From Anniella stebbinsi (lineage: Eukaryota > Chordata > Lepidosauria > Squamata > Anniellidae): a DNA stretch of 64,000 nt. A model generated the notes under the pieces. It had not been told where the DNA came from, searched no databases, and worked only from the letters and a program-made list of their open reading frames with translations. Shown piece by piece: positions 57,501 through 64,000 of this stretch (position 1 is the first letter of the stretch; the number at the start of each line of letters is the position of its first letter). Position numbers and translations under genes: made by a program. Where the stretch lies: NCBI GenBank assembly GCA_029215795.1, contig JARDYH010000002.1, forward strand, positions 274,172,310 to 274,236,309, read 5' to 3'.

Positions 57501-57745
57501 GCAAGCCGGCCACGTACCTGTAACGGATCCCCGGGTTGGTGTTTGTTGCCACCATCCGACAGCCCCGGCACGGTGCTGACCGGGGAGCCCGCCGATGCCA
57601 CAGCGCCGCCAAGCGGCTGGTTCTTGATGGCGTTGGAGTGGAGCACGTTGAGCGGGACGTTTACCGCAGCCCCGGCGGAAAAACAGAAGGCGGCCACCAC
57701 GACCGCAAAGAAGCGGTAGGATCCGCTTGTACGCGGCACGAGCAT
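54250..57745 (-). CDS. DKK1: DKK1, Dickkopf-1, secreted Wnt antagonist (four coding exons)
   Basis: Coding exons on the minus strand are 57745-57518, 57380-57218, 55500-55363 and 54500-54250. All introns are GT-AG. They join to 780 nt and 259 residues; human DKK1 has 266. Residues 1 to about 26 are a signal peptide with a V-V-V-A-A-F-C-F core. N-A-I-K-N at 38-42 is the conserved LRP6-binding peptide. The first cysteine-rich domain has ten cysteines (80, 86, 92, 106, 109, 116, 122, 123, 128, 133). A variable linker spans about 134-182. The second, colipase-fold domain has ten more (183, 189, 194, 195, 204, 214, 231, 233, 239, 256) and ends T-C-Q-R-H. From knowledge of the family, it binds LRP5/6 and Kremen at the cell surface and blocks canonical Wnt signalling, notably in head, limb and bone. 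The reading frame is intact, with no stop or frameshift. DKK2 and DKK4 are excluded by the near-identity of the second domain to DKK1. Confidence 0.97.
54501..55362 (-). other. DKK1: DKK1 intron 3
   Basis: An 862-nt intron with donor gtaagg and acceptor ctttcctaag. No clear repeat was seen in it. Confidence 0.88.
55363..55500 (-). CDS. DKK1: DKK1 coding exon 3
   Basis: The exon codes the rest of G131 through K176 and the first base of G177. It supplies C133, the last cysteine of domain one, then the acidic and serine/threonine-rich linker ([14 protein letters not shown]). The donor is gtaagg (phase 1). The linker is the least conserved part compared with human. Confidence 0.94.
55715..55870. 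repeat. acttact repeat with 38-bp tandem duplication in DKK1 intron 2
   Basis: A block beginning gggtgaaatccaacagagg occurs at 55719 and again at 55757, each followed by ttactttgag or a close variant. The next segment pairs gacctattgaaatgaat with attcatttcaatgggtc. It belongs to the dispersed palindromic acttact family. Confidence 0.7.
56020..56187 (+). mobile_element. tRNA-derived SINE (type B) in DKK1 intron 2
   Basis: The head reads ggagctatcgctgagtggta then tttgcatgcagaaggtcc and a B box gggttcaatccc. The body includes gacctctgctcaagaccctgg and ctgctgccagttagcagcag. It is antisense to DKK1. The 3' part is cut off where the next MITE begins. Confidence 0.8.
56188..56503. mobile_element. 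GGCTGACC-ended MITE dimer in DKK1 intron 2
   Basis: The ends ggctgaccatatgaaaagg and ccttttcatatggtcagcc-type sequence are complementary, flanked by TA at 56186-56187 and 56504-56505. Two head-to-head units meet near gtatctggtcactctagta (56342-56361). It has the same layout as 41294-42193 and no coding capacity. Confidence 0.8.
57044..57144. repeat. Palindromic MITE in DKK1 intron 2, 73 bp from exon 2
   Basis: The arms tctccaacctgatgccttcc and ggagggcaccaggttggaga are near-complementary. Inner arms gactacaactcccag and ctgggagctgcagtc are also paired. Related cores lie near 5110, 16060, 40788 and 48908. Confidence 0.75.
57218..57380 (-). CDS. DKK1: DKK1 coding exon 2
   Basis: The exon codes residues 77-130 plus the first base of G131. 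It holds nine of the ten cysteines of the first domain and the basic run R-R-R-R-K-R followed by [13 protein letters not shown]. The donor is gtgagt (phase 1). Confidence 0.95.
57381..57517 (-). other. DKK1: DKK1 intron 1
   Basis: A 137-nt intron, short and GC-rich, with donor gtacgt and acceptor tcctctgcag. It contains no repeat. Confidence 0.9.
57518..57745 (-). CDS. DKK1: DKK1 coding exon 1
   Basis: The exon codes residues 1-76: the signal peptide and the low-complexity N-terminal region with N-A-I-K-N. The ATG at 57745-57743 has A at -3. No in-frame ATG lies upstream, because the frame further 5' could start only at a TTG. It ends at codon Q76, followed by the donor gtacgt (phase 0). Confidence 0.93.
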
Positions 57746-57900
57746 CTTCACGACGGGGAGAGGAATAGCAGTAGCAGTACGACTGGCTGTGGGTTCGAAT
57801 CCTTCTAGACCTAAAAGCAACTCACCGACCCTCTCTTGTCCGTAACTAGCGCGAACTTAATTCCCAGGGAGCTTGTATCCTTAGGAGCGCGTGAAAGTGT
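57746..57900 (-). other. DKK1: DKK1 5' untranslated region (inferred)
   Basis: About 155 nt lie between the inferred start site, 25-30 nt downstream of the TATA box, and the ATG. No upstream ATG in frame was seen. A gggttcgaatcc word at 57790-57801 resembles a tRNA B box but no tRNA body surrounds it. Confidence 0.6.
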
Positions 57901-57924
57901 TTCAGCTGGCTTCCTTTGCGCTGA

Positions 57925-57931
57925 CTTTATA
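57925..57931 (-). promoter_or_regulatory. DKK1: DKK1 TATA box
   Basis: TATAAAG on the minus strand (gtataaagtcagcg context), 180 nt upstream of the ATG, in GC-rich sequence. It sets the inferred start near 57,900. Confidence 0.75.
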
Positions 57932-57944
57932 CTCCCCGGGGTCC

Positions 57945-57989
57945 TCAAGTATTCCCGCCCCCTCGGGGTAAGGGGGGAGGAAGAGGGCA
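57945..57989. repeat. 45-bp inverted repeat, DKK1-proximal arm
   Basis: These 45 bases (beginning tcaagtattcccgcc, ending ggaggaagagggca) are an exact reverse complement of 58258-58302. The arm starts 14 bp upstream of the TATA box. Confidence 0.95.
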
Positions 57990-58012
57990 GGCGGCACTCA
58001 CTAGGATGGGAT

Positions 58013-58019
58013 TACAAAG
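58013..58019. promoter_or_regulatory. TCF/LEF-like motif upstream of DKK1
   Basis: tacaaag on the plus strand (ctttgta on the minus) fits the CTTTGWW core bound by TCF/LEF. It lies about 115 nt upstream of the inferred start. DKK1 is a known feedback target of canonical Wnt signalling, so the site is plausible, but a 7-base match alone is weak. Confidence 0.4.
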
Positions 58020-58073
58020 GGATCATCAAGCGGGGAAGAAAGCTACGACGCACCCCCGCAAAGCCATGCGCTC

Positions 58074-58078
58074 ATTGG
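58074..58078 (-). promoter_or_regulatory. CCAAT box upstream of DKK1
   Basis: ccaat on the minus strand (gtccaatgagcg context), about 175 nt upstream of the inferred start. Confidence 0.4.
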
Positions 58079-58257
58079 ACGGCGGGGAATTTCTCACAGT
58101 TGCGATGCAATGAATGAATGAATGAACCCTTGGTTTGATTTAAGCACACACACTCGATTCCATATGGGAGACGTTCCTGGCAGCCAACGAAGCTGCACTC
58201 AAACGTGCACTTATTGGAGATGTGTTCTATTCAAACAGTGAGCCCGATCCAGTACAG

Positions 58258-58302
58258 TGCCCTCTTCCTCCCCCCTTACCCCGAGGGGGCGGGAATACTT
58301 GA
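58258..58302. repeat. 45-bp inverted repeat, distal arm
   Basis: Exact reverse complement of 57945-57989, 268 bp away. Its edges do not coincide with a recognised transposon. Confidence 0.95.
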
Positions 58303-58404
58303 AGTAATCGGGCTACACTTCTGTGCATACCACGTGGGCTTTGACTGCAACCCTATGCACAGTTATCTGGGAGTAATCAGCATTGAATATAGTGAGACTT
58401 ACTT
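58303..58404. repeat. acttact repeat interrupted by a SINE
   Basis: The segment with gcaaccctatgcacagtta and gtgagacttactt continues after the SINE as ttacttctgagtaaaatg (58623 on). The repeat was therefore present before the SINE landed. Confidence 0.7.
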
Positions 58405-58622
58405 ATAGAGCCAGTGTGATGTAGTGGCTATAGTGTTGGACTGGGAGTTGGGAAATCTGGGTTCTAGTCCCCACTTGGCCATGGAAATCCACTGGGTGAC
58501 TTTGGGCCAGTCACAGACTCTCAGCACAAAGTTGTTGTGAGGATAAAATGGAGAGGAGATTTATGTACACTGCCTTGAGCTCCTTGAAGGAAAAAAGGTG
58601 GGATATAAATGCAATAAATAAA
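58405..58622 (+). mobile_element. tRNA-derived SINE (type A), near full length
   Basis: The tRNA-like head has agccagtgtgatgtagtgg and a B box ggttctagtcc. The core reads ccactgggtgactttgggcc and ttgttgtgaggataaaatgg. The tail reads gggatataaatgcaataaat. A direct repeat ttactt (58399-58404 and 58623-58628) marks the target-site duplication. It is the best copy of this family here and lies about 500 bp upstream of the DKK1 start. Confidence 0.85.
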
Positions 58623-59309
58623 TTACTTCTGAGTAAAATGTAGATAAGATGGAGTTGTGTCCCCACCCCCCACCCCCTTGTAGTCCACTCCTGTGCCTGT
58701 GAATTCAAGGGGATAGATTCCAGGGAGATTTGCTAGGATCGCTAACAGTACAATCTAATGTTGTGGAGCTACAGCCTAGAGTAAATCAAAGGTGACAGTC
58801 ATCAAAAATGCTTAGGTGTGATTGATTCCATGAATTACAATAAGCAAGTAATTTATTCTAGGGTGACTGATATCCCATAAGTGGCACAGCCTCTTACTTT
58901 GATGGGACAACTCCTGTGTAAATGATTTGATAAAGCTTCAGTCAAATTTGATAAGAGACCCCTTCCCCAATCTTCAGGTTTTCTCTTTAAAGATACCTTT
59001 TAGTTCTTTAATCATCTAAGGAAGTTGTGAATTGTCAACACCTGGCCTTCTCTTGATGTTTCACATCCAGCCATTCCACCCTCACCTTCAGCTAGGGCGT
59101 AAGATGCACAAAAGGACTCGATTTCCACAACAAAAGAGATGCGCCAATGGGAGCAGTGCCTTCTGATTGCTCTTTGATGAGCTACTGAGAAGCAAGGCGA
59201 ATAGGCCATAGACTGGCATTTGTTAATTGCAGATTAGAGAGGGGATGAGTTGTTCTGTGGAATTTGAAAAGAAAAATTTAAAGGCCCTATTAACCAACCC
59301 CATCATGCT
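58623..59309. other. DKK1 upstream flank, no gene seen
   Basis: The rest of the acttact repeat (to about 58650) is followed by a C-rich patch (58661-58678). No supported gene. Confidence 0.45.
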
Positions 59310-59336
59310 TTCTCTCTCTCTCTCTCTCTCTCTCTG
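59310..59336. repeat. CT dinucleotide microsatellite
   Basis: About 13 ct units with one g interruption at the end. Confidence 0.95.
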
Positions 59337-61867
59337 TCTTACAAGATTTTTGAATTTGTCCTTCATTGAAGGGATTGGTTAAACACCTAATAGAGATGAA
59401 ATGACCACTAGAGGCTATGAGCAAAAATCATTATCGTCCTTCAAATCCTCTCATACCTTATACCTTGATTAGCTCATGTCAATAAGGAGTCCTCTGAACA
59501 GCAGCTTCTTTGAAGGCATAGGAAGTTGCTAATTGTTCCTACCCATGTGCCTAGATCTTCTAAGAGTGATAGGCTGGGCCAGGAGTTCAAAGATGGACAA
59601 CTATAAATGGTGCTAGCCATACAATCCACAAACCATTTCTCTGGCACTTTTGTTCCTAAATTAGTGGTGACTGTGCATTTATACCCGAAAATCAACAGGA
59701 ATGTCTCAGAACTATTTTCATCTTTATGAAATCAAATCTGCCAATTAGCCAATGTTTTACATCTCAGGAGAAATTATAGTGCTAAAAGTACAGAAGACAT
59801 TTACAGCATAATATTTTTTATATTTTCTCAAAAATAAGTCCCACTGGGTTCTAGAGGGCTTAATCCCAGGTAAGTATGTTTAGGATTTTGATTATGCTAG
59901 AAGCTTCTTCAGTCCAGTATTTGGTAAAATACAAATATTCAGATACTGGCTTTAGATTTTTTTAGCACTGTAACAAATGTGGAGCATTCATAGAACATTA
60001 TTGGTATAGATAAAGTGTTGTTCCAATATGAAGCCTCTTGGGCTTTCACAACGAAAACTATAGATCTGAGAGGTCACAATAAAATATTGGCTTTTAATAT
60101 TTTTTTGTTAAGTGATTCAGGTTGCTATCCTGGGAGTAAGCTGTCTTGGAATTTATCTGGCAATAAACTCCATTGAGTAGACATGTATGGGATTGAACTG
60201 AAAATCTACCTAGAACATCATTTTTGCAGAACCATATTCAGGGTAGAGAGAGATTGGATGGCATGTGTAGGTAGCTTCAAGATGAGGTATGATAACTTGC
60301 ATGAACACCACTAGTGTTCAGGAAGAGAAGATAGATTTTTAGAGGGGAGGGTATTTGAAGATGGAGTGTGGGTAGTTTTAAGTCAACTTTTTTATTATGG
60401 TGAGTTATCAGTAGTCAAAAGTCAAATTGTTTTGGATTAAATAACACATCAATGCATGATGTAGCATATGTTTTCTTTAAAGTTTCTTACCCTTGTTTGG
60501 GTAACCATCCCAGCTGAAGAGATGCTTCCATTCAAAATATCACAGTTGCAAGCACTCTCTTTAATGAGGGCAAAAGCTCTCTCTAGCCAAGATACTTAGT
60601 GGGCTGCTATACACCTCACCAAGTTCTTCATTGCCTGGGGGGCATTCTTACATTGGATCTTCTTGGTGATATAAAACAAAGGAAGCACGTTAATACCACC
60701 TAGCTTCTCAAGAACAGTCAGAACAAATCACTAACAGGAAAATGGGGAGGGAGGAGGGAATGGTTGCCAGGCTGAGTGGGTTGATTTATACATCAAGGGC
60801 TCTGAAACAAAAGCAAAACTCCAACAAGAAGGAATTAAATTCTAGGCGATGGAGTTAGGAGATAAAGTAATTAAAATGAATTGTCTACTGCTTGCATATG
60901 CTAAGCTATACAATCCTAGAGAGCATAAGCCAATGCACGAGACAGGCCACCCAACTTCACAGTGCTGTTGAATGCTATTGCTGTAACGCTACCTGAACGT
61001 AAAAAAAAAAATCCTACAAAAAACAAAACAAAAAGCCAACAACAGAAGAGCTTCATAGCACATTACAGATTAAGGCTCCTACACTTGATAGTAAAGCCAG
61101 TTGAGCTCAATGGGGTTTTCTTCTAAGTAGATATGCATAGAATTACACTGCATCACTTTATTTTGGAGCAAGCTTTCCTGGATACATCTGATGAGTTGAC
61201 TTCAGCAGTAGTAGACTAGAAGAAAAAATCTTGCAGAGTCAGATAGCTATTACTCTTTCCTAGGCTTCTTGAGTTAGTTCTCTCCCTCCCTCTCCTGCTC
61301 CCACACAGACACAGGGTTAGGGTGCTGATAGTTGCCAGAAGAGAAGCACTCCAGTTCTGAGCACGAAATGTTTTATCAAAAGCTTTTATTAAATCATGAG
61401 ATCGTTACATTTAAGTGCATTTTAAAACAAAGTCTTCAGCTTGCACTTTTGATTCTAAGTACTTTGGCAAAGGCTAGCCAAGTTGTCCCCCCCCCCCCCC
61501 GAATAATAGCACCATGAGAAGCAGAGATTGGTTTACCCCACTATGGAGATGCAGTGATACACATTGCATTTCTGCCTGTTATAGAGGAGTTTAAAGCAGA
61601 GTAGCCTTACCAAGAAAAAAGTGGGCAACCCTGTTTTGGACAAATTACCATATGATTCATCTGATGGAAATAGATGCACCTACAAAAAACAACCATGTGG
61701 CAATAGGGATTCTAGGCTTGTGTGTTTTAAAAGTAAATCATAGAAGACTGATCACCACCATGGTAATCAATTCTGAATGACAATGAGCAGCATGTGTGCA
61801 TTTCAGGTGGGCAGGCAGTGAAAGTTTCATCAAGGTCCAAAGGTCTGCCATGGGTGGGGAGTGGCAG
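59337..61867. other. Intergenic DNA with worn acttact repeats
   Basis: Pieces of the acttact family lie at 59825-59890, 60120-60200 and 61085-61150. A C-run lies at 61488-61500 and A-runs near 61000-61035. No supported gene. Confidence 0.45.
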
Positions 61868-61962
61868 GGTCTACATTATTGCTGTATTGACAACTGTTGG
61901 GGACCCATATACCGTTTTTAAATTGCTTTTGAAGTGTTATATCTTACTTGGTGTAGATCTGG
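61868..61962. repeat. tctacac MITE, internally deleted copy
   Basis: It reads gggtctacattattgctgt, then caactgttggggaccc, and ends ttggtgtagatctgg. The gttttaaaac part of the monomer at 12533-12655 is missing. Confidence 0.7.
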
Positions 61963-62554
61963 TGTGTATAGAGACAGCACATTTGTTGTAATTGTCTTGT
62001 TTCAACAGAGGGCAATCACTTTAAAATGTTTATGAAAAATAGTCTCTCAGTATTTAGAACAATGAGATGGACAGAGATGTAGGTAGCATCTTAGGTATCT
62101 ACACAGTGAATATTAAATGTGTGCAAAGTGAAGGCTACTCTCAAGTAGGAGGCTTTCTATTTCTGTTCTCTCACTATTGTGCATACACACCATACCCAGG
62201 TGCTTTCACAAGGGCAAAGAGGTATTCTTCCTGCATGAACCACTGTTTTCTCATTGCATCACCTCCAAACTCTTCAGACATTTGAGTGCTCAGGGAATAC
62301 ACATTGGAGATGGAATTTTAGTGGCAAGCTCTTCCCCCACCTTGTATATTTCTGTCACATTCTGCAATGTGTTTTACAGGTGTATGCACTCCAGAGATAC
62401 AACAGAATCTGCTGCTCTTCTTGCCAAATTTCTGAAAGAAGTTTGTTTCATCTATGTTGTTGGGGATAATAGAACCAATCACACCTGATACAGAGACACT
62501 GATTGGAAGATGAAATAGGAGACTATATGGCCCAAACCACATGTTACCTTAGCT
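61963..62554. other. Intergenic DNA without a recognised gene
   Basis: Short overlapping frames only; no supported gene. Confidence 0.45.
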
Positions 62555-62816
62555 GCGTAGTTCTGGCCTTGAATGCAGGATTTTTGCCCACACCCCACAA
62601 ATTGTCAGCCCAGGCTTCCCAATCCAGATTAGGGTCATCAAAACCTGTAATTTGTATTGTCAAAAAGAAGAAAGGATCCATTTGTTTCAATGGCAGCTTT
62701 TTTGACAATGCAAATTACAGGCACAGCCTGATCAGGCATTTTAATCCAGATCAGGGGTCCTTCATGGGCAATTTAAGGGGGGAAAGCCCTACACTCAAGG
62801 CCAGAACTACACAACT
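62555..62816. repeat. Fold-back MITE with gtagttctggcc ends
   Basis: The outer arms cgtagttctggccttga and tcaaggccagaactacac, and the inner arms cctgtaatttgtattgtca and tgacaatgcaaattacagg, are complementary. The central loop is near tttcaatggcag. It is non-coding, although a 231-codon frame (62503-63198) runs through it. Confidence 0.8.
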
Positions 62817-64000
62817 GATAATGTGTATTTTGGCTCTAAGGCAGCCTCCCCTGTGGATGATAGTTTGGGCTAATTTGAGACTTTATTCTCTCTTTCCACA
62901 CCTCATCTCTAGTAGTTTTTGCCTTAAACAGGGTGAGAACCAGGCATTTTGCTACTTGAAGCAAAGGAAAAGATGGTACACCCTCCCCATTCCATCTACT
63001 ACGTCAAACATTGACAATAAGACAGACTCCTGCACTGCAACTGAGAGCAGGCTGTATGGTGCACACACAATTCTGTCCTCCAACACAATGCCACTGCTCC
63101 ACCTCCCAGTCGGTGCCAACTCCAGGTTTTGGAGAACCCTTGGGCAAGTCACCCTCAAAGGACCCCTCCTGTTACTTTCTTATCGCCATTGTCATTAGCT
63201 CAGATTGCTCCTCGTCCTCTTTCTAGTCATTGCTGCCACTTTCTTGCTTGACAAGCAGAGAGCCAGTGAGCAAGTAGGCAGTTGCATACATTATTCCTCC
63301 TCCTCGCAAACACCATTTTCAGGGCCAAACTGAAAGGCAGGTGAACAAGCAGGTTGCAATGGTGAGGAGTAAGTTCAAGGGGCTCTTGGCAGTAGGGCCC
63401 TGGTGCCCAATCATGTAGTAGACACCAGCCCTGCTACCAGTATTTTGTCATCTGCACTCTGCTCAATGGTATTGGACTAAAGGAAATTTCCTTCAAGGTT
63501 ACAGTAAAGTGAAATTGCCTCCCAGCCAAAATGCATATTTTGAGACCGCTGCTGGAGGGATATGGGCCACAGGAGAAGTATTTTCATCTTTGGAGGTTAT
63601 ATCCAAGTCAAACAATACTGGCCTCATATACTCCAAGGTATCAAAGTGATCACTGGGGATGTTAGTTTTTAAATTCACCTATTAGTCTCCGTAGGCTACA
63701 CACAGTTGACAATTACTGGCTTTGTAGTTGACCTGTGCAGTGATATAGTGGAGCAGGAATGTACGTGAGTGTAGCTCCAGTATCTTCTTCACACCAGGAG
63801 TGATTAAGTTGCAGAGCAGCATTTGTTGTAAGCAGGACTTGCATCAAGGGTAAACATGGTTGGGCACCTGCTGATGGGTTACTCACAGGCAGGGGACCAC
63901 TGACAAGATCCCTGGAGATGCTCCTCATTACCACTGCAACTTGTTCACCTGCCTCTCAGTCTATCCCAGATAATAGTGGTGAGGAGTGGCAGGTACTACT
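62817..64000. other. Intergenic DNA without a recognised gene
   Basis: No supported gene or clear repeat was seen to the end of the window. Confidence 0.45.

Noticed and set aside
57778..57820. In-frame upstream extension of DKK1 and a tRNA-like B box (gggttcgaatcc)
   Set aside because: The extension could start only at TTG and lacks signal-peptide character, while the ATG at 57745 gives a normal signal peptide. The B box has no matching acceptor stem or A box at the right distance.
57820..58110. Possible divergent second gene on the plus strand upstream of DKK1 (93-codon frame at 57836-58117)
   Set aside because: The frame overlaps the DKK1 promoter and 5' UTR, reads through the TATA region and has no domain; GC-rich promoter sequence readily gives such frames.
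62503..63198. 231-codon plus-strand open frame
   Set aside because: It runs straight through a fold-back MITE (62555-62816). It shows no motif, signal peptide or splice context.

Overview
This window is vertebrate nuclear DNA, most likely from a squamate reptile (lizard or snake). Three things point there. There is one multi-exon vertebrate gene with GT-AG introns. There are two tRNA-derived SINE types and CR1, L2-like and L1-like LINE remnants. There is a very dense load of short palindromic DNA transposons. The squamate call comes from repeat character and is an inference; no species is claimed. No bacterial genes, CRISPR arrays or tRNA/rRNA genes were found.

The only protein-coding gene I can support is DKK1 (Dickkopf-1), on the minus strand from about 57,900 (TATA box 57,931-57,925) to a poly(A) signal at 53,886-53,881. 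Its four coding exons (57745-57518, 57380-57218, 55500-55363, 54500-54250) join in frame to 259 residues. The product has a signal peptide, the N-A-I-K-N LRP-binding motif and two complete ten-cysteine domains. It is a secreted antagonist of canonical Wnt signalling that acts at LRP5/6. A GC-rich promoter region carries TATA, CCAAT-type and TCF/LEF-like motifs. A perfect 45-bp inverted duplication sits just upstream (57945-57989 and 58258-58302).

The rest, about 1-53.6 kb downstream of DKK1 and 58.6-64 kb upstream, is intergenic and built from layers of mobile elements. From the left these are: a decayed L1-like LINE (1-3.25 kb); L2/CR1-like LINE pieces (3.6-4.2, 15.0-15.6, 23.9-24.1 and 46.2-46.5 kb); a palindrome array with a minisatellite (9.6-10.35 kb); several fold-back MITE families; an 8-bp-TSD hAT-like element (21.1-21.8 kb); and a Tc1/mariner-type element with a D-41-D transposase spacing (28389-29769). 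Several insertions are nested cleanly enough to read their target-site duplications directly. These are 3 bp for a GGCTCAG-ended family, TA for a GGCTGACC-ended family, 5 bp for a 579-bp element, and 13 bp for a retroposon at 47.1-47.9 kb.

No multi-gene system was seen. The points most worth a second look are the inverted duplication at the DKK1 promoter, the absence of any N-glycosylation sequon in this DKK1, the deletion of the first catalytic aspartate in the mariner transposase, the nested-insertion TSDs, and an unexplained GC-rich promoter-like patch at 42.2-42.7 kb.
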